The notes: a model not told the origin generated them from the sequence alone. A stretch of DNA of 64,000 nucleotides from Micropterix aruncella (GCA_944548615.1 OX155960.1:10354365-10418364), one strand, 5' to 3'. Counted from the first letter of the stretch, positions 42,143 to 54,017 are shown. Program-made: numbers and translations.

Positions 42143-44772
42143 CTCAAATTATCCAATCTCGGCAATGCTAGATCATAATCAAAACCTTCAAGCGCTCCGT
42201 GATCCTTCAATATTTGTAAATTCGATGACAGCATGAAGTGAGTCAATGAAGAAGAAACAGCTTCATACCAAACACACTGAGAAAATGTCTCGTCTTCGGA
42301 GATAGAATCCACCGCTGTTGTTTCCCAAGATTTATCATAGCAATCACCGTCTGTTTTGTTTAGTAGATATTCTATATCCGACATGTTCTGAACGGCTTTA
42401 GAAACGACTGATAAATTTGTTTTCTGAGCATCGATCGTTTCCAAGAGTGAGGAAGTGTTCCACCAGATATTTTTTGTTTTAAGCGGTTGAGGTAGAGGGA
42501 AATCGTAGTATGATTTGTTATATCCGTACGCTCTGGGTGTTTCGATGACGCAATCAAAGTAGGACGGTCGGATTGAGACGATCGCGTGCGCTTTCGAGTC
42601 GAGCGTTTGCTCTGGCCATGATATATTCGATACTTCATCGACGGTCAAATGCTCAGCATCATTTGCTCGATCGCACATAGGCAATTCGGTGGGACCATTT
42701 CCTTGAATCAAAAATTGCAACTGATGTATTGTTTTACGTACGTCGCCTTGATTACATTCGAGGAGATATTGACACGTGCTTGACGCTAAATCGGTATTCT
42801 CGACGAGGCACATCGTACTGAGCCACGCCGCAATAACTTTTGGATTCGGATAAGAAAATCGCACTACATTATTCGCCGTTACGAACCTTTGCAAATGAGG
42901 ACAAGCTAAGTCGGAGGTCACGAGTAGTACCGGTCGTTTGGAATATTGTACGATTTGAGCGAGAGCCGCGATGAAACCATCGTCCTGATCAAAAACAACC
43001 TCGGCATCTTCCACTAAGATCATCGACATGCACTGTCCGTTTTCGTGTTCGGAATTCGGCGTATTCTCGTTAAACAGCTGCGATAGCGTCTCGGAGTTTG
43101 ACGACTGACCGCGTATTACTTTATGCGACTGCGTCGCTTCTTGCAACTCGGACATGATCCGTTTCCCGGTCCGCTTCGAACTCGCATTGATCTCGAGGAC
43201 TTTTATGCCGAGTTCGTTGGCTGTCGCGTAAATCGCCGAGGTCTTCCCGCAGCCCTGCGGCCCGCATATAACCAGAACGTTCTCCTGGATTTTCGCGCTG
43301 TCTCGACTCTCCGATTCCGACGGATAAAAATCATCGGAGCTCACGGACGTTCTAGTCGAGCGAGCGGTATTAACGCTGAGACCATCGCAGTACTCTTTCC
43401 AATTATCCAGCCACGACTTTAAAAACGTCACGCTTTTGCGATTCCCTAAAATATCAGACGTCGAAACCGGTCTATATTTTTCAACCCAAACTTCAGGCTG
43501 CAAATTTTTGCATTGTTCCCTCAACAATTTGAAAGTGCGATAAAAAGGGAATTCCGAATATGCGTTCTTCATGATTTTGAGCAATTGATTTGAGTTTCTC
43601 GATACTGTATTGACCGGAGTAAATTCACGAGCGACTTCACCGCAATTCAATAAATCTCCAAAGCGCAACGATTTTATGTCCGCCGAATCTATCTGATCAC
43701 AATCTTCAATGGACAATCGATGGACAATTGCTAAATTCCACGGATCGAATTCCTCTTCTTTGCGTTCTGGTATCTGTCGCACGTGACAAACTGCGAAGAA
43801 TGCATCTGTCAGCGTTTCTACATGCGTTTTTTGTTTTTCGATTATCTTCTTCATTTGTTCGGGTATGCCGCTTTGTAGAAACTCTTTCCGTGCTGCGGTT
43901 ATTGCCGGATCTATTATTCGCTTCGGCACAAACAACGGCGCTAGCTTCGCATTCGTTTTAATCTTCGCGGGGGCAGTCGATTCGTCGGATGAATTTATAT
44001 CAACGATTTCGGATTTCGGGTTTTCTGCACTTTCCGTTTTTGTGGTTTTCGCAATGCTAGTTTTCGGGGTTTTCGCAACGCTAGTTTTCTTCCGACGTTT
44101 GCTAAAATTACGATCGGCGGCCGAGTCGCTATCGCTTTCCGTTAAATATTTGAGCGGACGTCTGATCGAGCGTCTCGGCCGGCCGGAGCTTTCGTGAAAA
44201 GTGGTGTCGTGTATTTTTTCAGTCATTGGCTCGTCATTTTGGTCGCTCTTTCGCAAACTGAGCTTCGATCGTTTCTTCTTCACTTTTTCCGTGCTTGACG
44301 ATGCGCCCTTTTCAGTCTTCTCAACTTTATTAAAGTAGCTGAACATACTCTCCTTTTTCTTGGTCGTTGGAGACAAACGTTCGTGGGAGTCGTCACCGTT
44401 AGAATTTAACGTTTTTTTCGGTTCCGATTCGTGCAGTTTTTGCGGCGTCGGAGTAGCTTTGACGTGGCATTTCGTATTCGCCACGTCGACGAGTGTTTTT
44501 TCCTTGGCAATTTTGCTGGCATTGCCGTTTGTAAGCATTTTCTTCAACCGTTTTGTGCGTTTATCCATCTCGTACTTTATCAGCTCGTCCCTATCTTCAT
44601 CGCTGAATTTCTTCTTTGAACTCTTCTTTTCTGCCATCGCTTGCAGCTTCATCTTTACCGACGCCTTCACATCGGCTTTCATTTGCTTCTCAACCGGACA
44701 TTCAACCTTTTCAACGTCTTCTTTGCCTGGAGAATTTGATCCAATGACCTTGTTCCTAGCATTCATCATTAC
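42143..44772 (-). CDS. ATAD5: ATAD5/Elg1 homologue, exon 2 (AAA+ clamp-unloader core)
   Basis: ATAD5/Elg1 replaces RFC1 in an RFC-like complex that removes PCNA from DNA after replication. The exon opens after acceptor TTTACAG with GTA-ATG in phase 0 and ends at donor GTGAGT (42142) with two bases of a codon. The first ~400 residues are Lys/Ser-rich and disordered. Residue ~139-146 of the frame (KESMFSYF) fits the hydrophobic half of a PCNA-binding box, without the glutamine. The RFC-box entry WVEKYRPVSTSDILGN (~430) precedes Walker A CGPQGCGKTS (~506) and the Walker B region ILVEDAEVVF (~585, ED in place of the usual DE). VTSDLACPHLQRF and CNQGDVRKTIHQLQF follow as sensor and lid elements. 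The family match is strong. Nothing suggests a pseudogene. Confidence 0.93.
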
Positions 44773-44989
44773 CTGTAAATTACAAAAACATTATACTGTA
44801 GAGAAATATTACATATCACATATCGTCTCCATGGGGGCAGAAATTCCTTTTTTTTATTTAGAATCCATGTTTTATGACAATCTGTTACAATCAATCACAT
44901 TCAGTATTTTTTAGTGGCTATGTGTTGCAAACAATGTACAGTGTGTGACCAACGGCACATCCTGATCATTATACTAGCAAATCTGCAGG
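44773..44989. other. ATAD5 intron 1, 3' part
   Basis: AT-rich intron sequence; AATTTACAG acceptor at 44780-44773. No other feature. Confidence 0.5.
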
Positions 44990-45540
44990 TATTCTTTGGA
45001 AAACGCCCAATTAGAAAGAGTTAAGCAAACAAATAGATCTCGGAATAACAATTAGTAATGATAGGAAATGGAAAAACAGGGAGAATAGGAAAAACACACG
45101 GGAACAAATGGGAAAAACACAGTTGCAATTGCTAAAAGAGCCAACTCTACTCTCTCTCTGATAAGAAAGGCTTTCCAACGTCTATCAAAAGAGGTGTTTA
45201 TAGAGATCTACAAGGCATATCTGAGGCCTATTCTTGCGTATGACTATAAGCTCTGGAACCCCTACTTATGCAAAGATGTAGATATCATGGAAAAGGTGCA
45301 GTGAAGGGCAATCAAAATACCAGTTGTCCTGAAGAATAGGAATTATGAAGATCGCTTAGAATCACTTGGACTGACTACTCTCAAACAAAGAAGACAACGA
45401 GGGAACCCGATTGAGACATATAAAATTCTCACAAATTATTACGACCTACCTGGGCTAAAAATATTTACAAATTCAACGTCAACACAAATCTTCGAAGTCA
45501 CAGCAAAAGACTCTTTAAACTGTCACTGTCACTCCTACGG
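44990..45540 (+). mobile_element. LINE ORF2 C-terminal fragment (CR1/L2-like), decayed
   Basis: In broken frames the plus strand encodes DLGITISNDRKW, then VFIEIYKAYLRPILAYDYKLW, then NRNYEDRLESLGLTTLKQRR and ETYKIL. This is the pattern of the post-RT C-terminus of CR1/L2-type LINEs. Several stops and frame changes make it a relic. It is antisense in ATAD5 intron 1. Confidence 0.6.
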
Positions 45541-45545
45541 TTTCC

Positions 45546-46720
45546 ATGAACGCCGCGCTAAACGTGGCTACTTTAAAATCCATAGAAACGGGATCGAGGG
45601 CTCATTGGCCGGCTTTTGACTTTAACCCGATTACCTCTGCAGTAGTTGATAAACTCCTGAGTGAAGTGAAATCAAAAGCAACCGGGAACAATGGACTAAA
45701 TATTTCCTTACTACTACCGATCAAAGCTGAGATATTGTCAGTAATTACGCATATAATCAATCATTCCCTTACGTCGGCCTCTTTTCCAGCTGAGTGGAAG
45801 CGTGCCCTCGTTGTTCCTGTACCTAAATGTTCGAATCCCTCAGCTTGCAAAGACTTTCGGCAAACTCGATTCTACCAATGAACGAATTGTCTTCTCTCAA
45901 TTGAACGATTTCTTAGTTCAACATAACATACTTAACCCTCTGCAGTCGGGTTTCCGCTCTAGCCATAGCACTACAACCGCTCTCACCAAAATTACTGACG
46001 ATTTCCGAGTTGCTATGGATCGCCGTCAGTTGACTGTCTTAATCCTCCTCGACCTTAGCAGTGCCTTCAACTCGGTATATTTTGAGCTGCTCTTAGCCTG
46101 CTTGCGTAATCTTAACCTATCTCGTTCAGTCACTGCCTGGTTTCATTCCTACTTGCATGGACGCGAGCAAGGAGTATCAGTCAAAAACTTGCTCTCCACT
46201 TGGGCAAAAAATATCACCGGTGTGCCCCAAGGTGCAATTTTATCACCTCTCCTTTTCTGGTCATTCCCTATCTCCATTTCTGAAAATTTGACATGTAAAT
46301 ACCACCTATATGCAGACGACGTTCAACTTTATGCTAGTTTCGCTTCCATGAACGCTTCTAGTGCTATAACTGCATTAAACTCCGATTTAAATTCGATAGC
46401 GGTATGGTCTTCTAACCATGGCTTGCTTCTTAATGCATCAAAAACCCAAGCAATCGTATAGGAAGCCGCTCACTCATTGCCAAGTATAAAAATTATCTCC
46501 CTCCTATCAATATCGAGAACGTCGTTGTCCCCTACAGCAGAACTGTGAAAGACCTGGGCCTGCTTATTGATGAAAACTTATGTTGACAACCTCTAGTAAG
46601 AGAGGTCAGTCGTAGTCTTCAAGTCTCCATACTTTTAAACGGGTTCAGAATCTCCTACCTCTTTATTAAAACGCCAAATGGCACAATCTTTTCTTTTACC
46701 GATAATTAACTAAGCTGATG
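45546..46720 (+). mobile_element. Second LINE reverse-transcriptase fragment, frame-broken
   Basis: Frame 45546-45881 (ATGNNGLNISLLLP, SFPAEWKRALVVPVPK) overlaps and shifts into 45802-46461. That frame has LNPLQSGFRSSHSTTTAL, LTVLILLDLSSAFNSVYFEL, GVPQGAILSPLLF and YADDVQLY (catalytic box intact). Remnants continue to about 46700 (VKDLGLLIDENL). The endonuclease and 3' UTR are not recognisable. It directly follows a different LINE relic, so two LINE fragments are stacked here. It is a dead copy. Confidence 0.8.
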
Positions 46721-46929
46721 TAGTCTACCTAGATGCGAATGAAGTATTTGTCCAGAATAAATAATAATTATTATTGCTATTATCTTTTGTCAACGAGCAA
46801 CATCATTCGTGTTCATCAATGATGATGTAAGACTATTTGGGTGCATTTTCAGCATCATTTTGTATTTTTGGGTGGCTTTCATAACTACCCCTCTAATTGT
46901 AGAGATTCTCAGATCTTTATAATATAATA

Positions 46930-47505
46930 AATACAAATGGAGCTGCCATGGAATACACCGACCGGAGTCGGGCCCATCATAATACTATTTTTTTAACACT
47001 TCTGGGGGGTGAGCAGTGGATTCCGGACTTACGAACCGGCTGTGGTAGGTTTAGGACAGCTGGCTTGCCACATGTGAGCGTTCACCTTACCACCCATTCA
47101 CTCCCCCTTCGAAGCCATAGAATTTGAGATGCGCAAATCGCACTTTTAGATAATTTTTCTAAGAAAGAGTTGATTATTTTTCTGGAAAGGCCAAGATCTT
47201 TAAAGAGTTGAAATAGAGATTTAGCTGGCAGGCCATGAGCGCCAACTTCCACCGCGTGAAGGTGAACAGTGAAGCCGTTCCGGGTTATGGCATTTGCAAG
47301 ATCATGGTATTTATTTAATTTGTACTCGTGGTCTTTTGGGATATTTGATTCCCATGGAACAGTTAATTCTACAATAAGGGCCACCTTCCGAGATAGAGAG
47401 TAAAGAGTTATATCTGGAGGGAGGGCTGTGCATCCAAGACTTTCAGGGAATTTATACTGCTTAGAGACCGAATTAACCTCCAGAATCCAATCTGCGATCA
47501 ACTTA
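46930..47505 (-). mobile_element. RLE-type non-LTR retrotransposon, 5'-truncated copy 3
   Basis: The minus frame 47501-47082 begins inside the domain (WILEVNSVSKQYKFPESLG) and carries PPDITLYSLSRKVALIVELT and ILWLRRGSEWVVR. The R of RPD is replaced by P. The 3' UTR with the signature CGGAGCTGCCATGG end lies at about 46940-46955. It lies in ATAD5 intron 1. Confidence 0.8.
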
Positions 47506-47534
47506 ACACAGTAAAATCCATTTTTATTTGCACA

Positions 47535-48690
47535 TAAATAAAATAAAATACAAACGGAGCTGCCATGGAATTCACCGACCAGAGTTGGGCCTATCGTAAT
47601 ACTATTATTATACTTCTGGGGGGTGAGCAGTGGATTCTGGACTAAAAACCGGCTGTGGTAGGGTTAGGTCAGCTGTCTTGCCACATGTGAGCGTTCACCA
47701 GACCACCCATTCACTCTCCCTTTTAAAACCAAAGAATTTGAGATACGGAAATTGCAGTCGTTAGTCCGGAATCCACTGCTCAACCCCCAAAAGTGTAAAA
47801 AAATAGTATCATGATGGGCCCGACTCCGGTCGGTGAATTCCATGGCAGCTCCGTTTTTATATATTTTATTTTTTTATTTTATTTCTAGGAAGCAGCTGAT
47901 TTATTTCCTGGCGAGACCAAGATCTTTAAAGAGGTGAAACAATGACGTGGCTGGCAGGCCACGAGCGCTAACATCCAACGCGTAAAGGTGAACAGTGAAG
48001 CCGTTCCGGGTGAGGGCATTTGCGAGATCACGGTATTTATTTAATTAGTACTCGTGGTCTTTTGGGATATTTGATTTCCATGGAACAGTTATTTCTACAA
48101 TTATGGCCATCTTCCGAGATAGAGAGTAAAGAGTTTTATCTGGACGGACGGCGGAGATTTTCAGGGAATTTATTCTGCTTAGAGACAGAATTGACCTCTA
48201 GAATCCAATCTGAAGCTTTCTCGGTTATTGAGAATGGTTTTGTAGTGAAATGTTTTTTGCTATTAGAGCCATGCCGCACAAGCTATATTGAGGGTTTGGA
48301 GGGTACTGTCAAAACCTTGTTGGCACGAGCCACTGAGAGGCTAATTACCTCGCAAATAACAGCAAGGACTTTTGTCGTTGCGGTAAGTGTACCGTCCTTG
48401 ATCTAAGGCCCCCTTGCAGCCAGCTAGAATATATCTAGCTGTGCAAAGGGTATTGCTACAAAGGGGACATAAACTATCCTCAGCAAAGCTCCCACGAGTG
48501 AGGTTACTGGAGTCTGGAAGTGTATGCTGAAGGGCATTTAAATAAAATGTCAGCATCTCTGGCATCCACTCATACAGCATTACCTTCCACTGCATTGGGG
48601 GAGGAATGCAAAAGTCCCCAATTGTTGTCCAATCGCTCTAACTTTGAAGGCTAATAGTGTGAGCCATACTGTTGCTGTCGTCATCTTTTC
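47535..48690 (-). mobile_element. RLE-type retrotransposon copy 4, interrupted by a tiny opposite-strand copy
   Basis: The minus-strand 3' UTR (47535-47757) and RLE coding part (about 47881-48690) belong to one element. Within it 48595-48341 encodes MQWKVMLYEWMPEMLTFYLN and CPLCSNTLCTARYILAGC, where the finger histidine is replaced by Y. Between the two parts, 47758-47880 is a plus-strand copy of only the last ~110 bases of the same family (CCCGACTCCGGTCGGTGAAT...TTTATTTTATTT). This is a severely 5'-truncated copy inserted in the opposite orientation. The frame is broken in several places. Confidence 0.75.
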
Positions 48691-49025
48691 GCTGTCGCTG
48701 TCGTTATACTGATCGCTTCATAACTGATAAAACGTAATTTGAATACTTAGCAAATCTTAATACCTACAATAGATCCTGAAACGTATCAAGAGTCAGTGTG
48801 TTTTATCAGTCAGTCGAGGCTGAAGTAGATACATGTTGCTGTAAAATAATTACTTTTGTAGGGGATAAACTTTTTTTATACAAAAAAATACATTGTTGGA
48901 ACTAATCTGTCTATTGTTCCAACTACCGTTTTAGCGATTTCTGAAGGGTTATAGACCTGACTGGACTTGGAAAACGGTAGCCCGGAGCTGGGAAATTGCA
49001 TGAAAATTCTCGATAATAGCCTTAC
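48691..49025. other. ATAD5 intron 1, 5' part
   Basis: No element recognised. The donor GTAAGG begins at 49025 on the minus strand. Confidence 0.5.
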
Positions 49026-49271
49026 CTCAAAAGCATCCTTTTTCTCTTGTTTCTTACTGGGTAATGTTTTGAATTTTAATTTCGTTTGTTTGCACTTCGA
49101 ATTGGGCTTTATCTCATGCGAGGGCGCTGAAGTAAACTCTTCTCCGCTGTTGTTTTCAGACTCCGCTTTTACTTTTCGCCTACGGGGCAATTTTGTATCG
49201 TTTTTCGCCTTTTTCCGAACGTTGTGGTTAGGATTGCCGCTTCCCTCCAAACTAGCATGCGCCGCCATCAT
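49026..49271 (-). CDS. ATAD5: ATAD5/Elg1 homologue, exon 1
   Basis: Minus-strand ATG at 49271-49269 opens 82 codons ending exactly at GAG before the donor GTAAGG, phase 0, which matches exon 2. The product is Lys/Arg-rich and disordered (RKKAKNDTKLPRRRKVKAES) with a possible nuclear localisation signal. No fold is visible. The second codon is also ATG and gives an equally good start. The open frame continues to 48876 only as intron read-through. Assignment to ATAD5 rests on position, strand, phase and the shared basic composition, as this region is poorly conserved in the family. Confidence 0.75.
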
Positions 49272-51171
49272 AAAACTTTACACTTGTTTTAAAACTGTTT
49301 AGAATTAGATATAACAGGCCATTATAAGCGTAGATGAGCGTTTTCGTGTCTTTATTTCAGGCATAGTATTACTGAGCAAAGCGGACGTTTGGCGGGCTAA
49401 CGATCAAAATAGAAACGTCAAATTAGGCCAAAGCCGTCAAAACATAGCAGCGTTGCCTTACGCTGCAATAATTATCGTACTGTCGTACATAAGATACACC
49501 CAGAAGACAATTTTGAACTTTCATAGGTACTACACCTAAATAATCTATTTGGAAAATAAAATAATATTTAAACTAATCTGTTTATGTTATTACATATTTT
49601 TTAATTATGTTTTATTTTGTTGAAAGTCTGGATCGACTGGTACAAATATTGTTTCATTAAGGTAGGTATTTTATTAGGTTTTCTTACGGTTTTATTTTTA
49701 TTTCTTGAGAAATATGAGCTGAAAATGTTTTAATTGATAAATGAGTTTTAATCAAATGAGGTGAGCGATCTTATGTAAGATTTTAGTATAGGTATAATAG
49801 ATAGGTTTACCTAATTATTATCTCTGTGTTGTTTGATGTAATCCCGTATTTTTATTGTTATTTGTTTTATTTCATTATTACGTTTATCAATCTTACTATT
49901 TCATTCCTGTCAGTTTATTTTAATTTTGAATTTACATTACATAGAAACTCTTTTCGTTCATATGCCCATTCAAATAATTGAGCAGTAACATAATATTAAC
50001 TATTAACACAATAACACCCACAACCCACAAAAAGGACAAAACCAACCCACAAAAAGACAAAAATAACAACCCACATCACCTCAAACTGATGACCTGAATT
50101 TTGCTAAAAGCAGTTAACAAACATGAATTTTGCAATAACATGTCAACCAAAAACGTCGACAACGTTATTGTTTGTGCTCGCAAATTAGGCATTTGACGTA
50201 TCTACGAATATAATGTAAAATTAAAAGTAATAAACGTATGAATTGATCTGGAGTTCTGCGTTATCTAATTGTTGGCAGAGGTTGAAGTAAATTTTGCAGA
50301 TAAACAAAAAAACTACGAAAATTCTCATATTTCAAGGAGAAAAGTCACTTCACAATGGTTTGAATAGTGTTTTTACAATGAAAGATTTTGATATTACACC
50401 TGGCCATAAGTGTGGTTAATCTGATTAATCTTAAAGATGTGTGAGTGAGAGTATACTATTATAGGTATATGATGTGAGAGTATATTATTATATATTTGTA
50501 AATAAATGGTTATTCAACCAATATTATTTTTATTGGTTTTAGAGTGGTTATTAAAATAGTATTACAAAGATAATGGTTGGTAGACTAGTGGCAACAATTG
50601 AACCGTTTAAGCCATATGAATGTAGTTTTTTTACATATTCGTATTTTTAATTTTTCCTTATAAATGGAAGCAAAACAAAAGTTTTAAATGTCGTGGTTTT
50701 ATTTTTAATGTATTTTGTTGAATAACATATTTTATTAATGTAATTATTGTGAAATCATTATTATTTATGCCAATCTTAACAATGTAAAATAATTAAATTA
50801 TTGATACATTTTACAGAGCATTTAAAACTTTTACTGTATCTCAGAACGTCAAAACGTTATTGCATAACACGTCTTTTACATTAATCACTTACTTCTGGCA
50901 ACGCTAATAATAGCTGTCATATAATTACTTTTAATTGAAGGCTGTGAATTCAAATTATTTTGTAATATTATTTGATAACATATAGATAGGGACACAATAC
51001 AAATATGTTTACTCATAATAATTGTATTATTATTGTAATTTTATTAAAAAAAATACGTGTGGCACTCGGGGACTGCCGCGGTAAAGCTATTGCATAGCAT
51101 TTTTAACAACTTATGCAATTATAATTATTTATTTATTTTATTTATTTTATTTTTTCTGATATCAGATAACT
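49272..51171. other. Intergenic region between ATAD5 and the DEAD-box helicase gene
   Basis: About 2 kb of AT-rich DNA upstream of the ATAD5 start. It contains short direct repeats at 50020-50075 (ACAACCCACAAAAAGGACAA-like) and no gene. The ATAD5 promoter must lie at its left end, but no TATA box or other element stands out. Confidence 0.45.
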
Positions 51172-51259
51172 GCGCTCTATCGGAAAACGTTGAAATTATT
51201 CCGAATCATCTGCGGAAGCAAATGATTCCGAATAATTTAAACGTCTTCCGATAGAGCGC
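51172..51259. repeat. 88-nt hairpin with 42-bp arms
   Basis: The arms 51172-51213 and 51218-51259 are reverse complements with four mismatches, and the loop is GGAA. It starts GCGCTCTATCGGAAAACGTT. Size, spaced mismatches and small loop resemble a miRNA or hairpin-RNA precursor, but a small foldback repeat is equally possible. It lies between the two divergent host genes. Confidence 0.6.
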
Positions 51260-52216
51260 CGCGCACGAATTTTTTATTCGATAAAGCAAAAAAAAACGAA
51301 TTATTCAAAAAAATGCGTAGATAAAAAGATAGATAATTAAATTATCTTTAAAATGGTGCAGGTTTCATAATAATACGCCAGCAAGAATTTGGGTAGTAGT
51401 CGTTTTTGTGTTCGGTTAGACCTAATTTCACAAATTAATTACACTATGTAATATAAACAAAATCTAAAATATTCAAAGCTAAGAATATTAGGAAAATGTT
51501 CTTGTTTAACATATATTTTTTTCAAATCGTAAGCAGTACTCGTTTAGACGTAATTATCAGTTTAAACTCATTCATTTTCGTTAAGAAATTTCTTCATTCG
51601 GTCGCCGCGCTGGCCTAGGCCCGCGATAAAAGCTATGCAATAGCTTAAAAATAATTTTATTTTTTGAAGTTGAAATTAATTTTTGAAGATGCGTTCAATG
51701 AGAACCAAAATTGTAGCGCACTCGTTTGAAGAAGATCTTCGATAATGGGGACTGCGGTCCTCCGCCAAGCAAATGAACGGAGCGTAATTTCTTGAGTGAT
51801 ATAAGTCCGCTGAATGCACGCAGGAATTGTCTATGGCGACAATCCGTTTCCGGTTAGGAGCTCGCACCGACCGCACTTCCTGCGGCCTCGCTCGCGCATG
51901 TGTCAAGCGGGCTGGCTGACCGACCGCGACCGACGGAGCAGCGAGTCGTCCACTACTACGGGCGGACCTCCTTTGTCCCGCCATTTGTGTCGCGTTCGCC
52001 GGTTTAGTTGGTCTCAGGGTCGAATGACACCAGTGTAAATTAATCGCACGCTTTTCTCGTCCCGCGGCTCGACAGGTTCGTCCCGGTGCTTTGCGGCACA
52101 CATCAAATATCGGTCGAAAAATGTCGTCAGCTGATTCCTGATCTACTTTCCATTTTTCGACAGAGTTGCTGTTCGGGCTTCGTCGAACCTGAGATATCAG
52201 CCAAACCGACGGCGAC
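51260..52216. promoter_or_regulatory. Upstream region and presumed promoter/5' UTR of the DEAD-box gene
   Basis: AT-rich DNA turns GC-rich at about 51810-52216, directly ahead of the start codon at 52217. A 240-codon minus-strand frame (52398-51676) crosses exon 1 and has no domain; it reflects GC content. The GC-rich block is the best candidate for the promoter and leader. No TATA box was recognised. Confidence 0.4.
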
Positions 52217-52251
52217 ATGCAGTTTAACGGATTCGGCGGGCAATACCCCGT
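52217..52251 (+). CDS. p68/DDX5/Rm62-like helicase, exon 1
   Basis: ATG followed by a Gly/Phe-rich start (MQFNGFGGQYP) and the donor GTAAGT at 52252. It leaves two bases of a codon (GT). The helicase exon at 60853 begins with one base completing it, so the phase fits. The Gly/Phe-rich composition also fits the FGGP-rich N-terminus that follows. An additional small exon in the 8.6-kb intron cannot be excluded. Confidence 0.6.
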
Positions 52252-53059
52252 GTAAGTAGCCCTCTTTCTCGAAATAATCGACCTCAGTTTCTCGCTGGAT
52301 GTTATGCCATATCGGCCATTTTGTTTGGTTGTGAAAATAAATTCACCGACTGGTATGACGTGTCGCTGTGATAAGAAACTCAGTCGCTGAAATTGCAAAT
52401 TAATGCACGGTAGGGTTATTTATGCAAACGACGTTGATTAAGAACTTCGACTTTCCAATGGTTATACAATGAAAGGGCAGGTAGAAATGAGTATGCTGTA
52501 GGTAAAAATCAATAAGTAAATGTACTTACCCAACGTTACTATATCACTTTTTTAATGTATTTAATATTCAGTGAGCTGTATTAATGAGACCGTTCGCTAT
52601 ACTCAAAATTCGGCATTAGCTTTTTGGCAACTGCATTACAACAACTCGTGTTTGTTTTCGTGCATTCTATCAGCTGTTTTTACAAAACTAAGAGAGAAAT
52701 CAATTTATGCAGTTTAGCAACCTTCAACATTGAATATGTATAATGTCACCTCACTCTATTCATCACACTGATTGAGAATCTGTAAAAATCTTTATCTCTA
52801 TAAATAAGTGAGATACCGGCGTTTAAAAAAGCGTCAAAACGCCCATATGGTGGTAGGTTGAGTTAGTTTTTTCTTTAAAACTATCAGTTTTAAGTAGTTT
52901 TTATAACACCCATTTGAAGGTAAAGTTATTTTTTTTTATAAAGCAGAGCTATATAAACTACATATATTCCGAAAATCTTTGCTCTATCTATAATACAGCG
53001 AGATAGAGTTGTTTAACCCTTTGAGGACCATAAGCTTTGCGGTAGAGTATGGTAAATAA
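52252..53059. other. DEAD-box gene intron 1, first part
   Basis: AT-rich with no gene. ACACCCATTTGAAGGTAAAG-like sequence (52907) is loosely repeated at about 53562, on the other side of the mariner fragment. Confidence 0.4.
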
Positions 53060-53495
53060 CATGTAAGAGGGTTGCTATGTAAGTTTTGAGAAAGACGAGT
53101 AATAGCAATTATTTATAATCGAAAATGGCTTTATTGTTTTTCGAAATACTCTCCATGAAAATCAATACACTTTTGCATGCGTTTGACCCGATTTTTGAAG
53201 CACTTTTTCCACTCCGAAAGAGGTAGCTCCAAAACAAGCATTTTGAAAGGCTCAACAGCTTCAGGCGTCGAAAAATGTTGATCTCGCAATTTATTGTTGA
53301 CGTGCGGGAATAAAAAGGTCATTGGGTGCCAAATCAGGGCTGTACAGCGAATGACCCATCAATTCAATGTTTTGAGTTCTTAAAAAGTCACTTGTATGAG
53401 GCGATCTGTGAGTGCTTGCATTGTTGTGGTGGAGAATGATCCGTTTTCGGGGGTTGATTTTCCTCATTTCTCCGAACACTTCCGGCAAACAAATA
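53060..53495 (-). mobile_element. Mariner-family transposon, C-terminal fragment
   Basis: Two minus frames, 53488-53291 (RKRIILHHNNASTHRSPHT, YSPDLAPNDLF) and 53322-53131 (FKMLVLELPLSEWKKCF, RMQKCIDFHGEYFEKQ), form the end of a mariner transposase. They are split by a frame break near 53300. The second catalytic aspartate (HDNA in the family) is N here. The N-terminal half and one end are gone. The sequence GAGGGTTGCTATGTAAGTTTTGAGA at about 53068-53092 is a plausible TIR. Confidence 0.75.
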
Positions 53496-54013
53496 GTGTT
53501 TTAACGTCATAAAACCTATGTGACGGTCGATTGGGTTTTTTTTTTGAAAGCTTCATAAACACCTATTTAGCAGAAGGTAAAGTTAGTTTTTTTTAAATAA
53601 TATGTCTAAAGTTAGATAAAATGCATAAATTCCCAAAACCTACAACCTCGACATTTTCATCATTAGCTTGTGCAGTGTTATTGACGCGGCAAGCGTCCGC
53701 CCTTTTGAAATTTGCGGTAATTCGAAACTTACTTGATATACTGATGATCAGATAATTTATGCAGAGGTACATGTCTTTATTTTTTTTAATATTTTGTGTA
53801 TTTTTAATGATAAATCGCAAAATTTGATCAGAAACTTAAAATTTGCAATATTTTGAGACAAAAATGTGAAAGTATGGTTGCAAAAATGCATTTTTTACAA
53901 GGTTTTTTTGTTTTTTAATGACATTGCACATTTGTTAAGTATTGTATTGTGAAATAAACATTTTTAGAAGTGCAAAAGCCGATATTTTACTGATTAAGAC
54001 TAATTTTACCATT
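53496..54013. other. DEAD-box gene intron 1, gene-free
   Basis: No element classified. A 75-codon minus frame at 53820-53593 has no domain. Confidence 0.35.
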
Positions 54014-54017
54014 TTAA

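Noticed and set aside
51676..52398. 240-codon minus-strand ORF over the helicase promoter and exon 1
   Set aside because: No recognisable domain, low-complexity Arg/Ser/Pro translation of GC-rich DNA, and it overlaps the better supported exon 1 with donor GTAAGT on the other strand.
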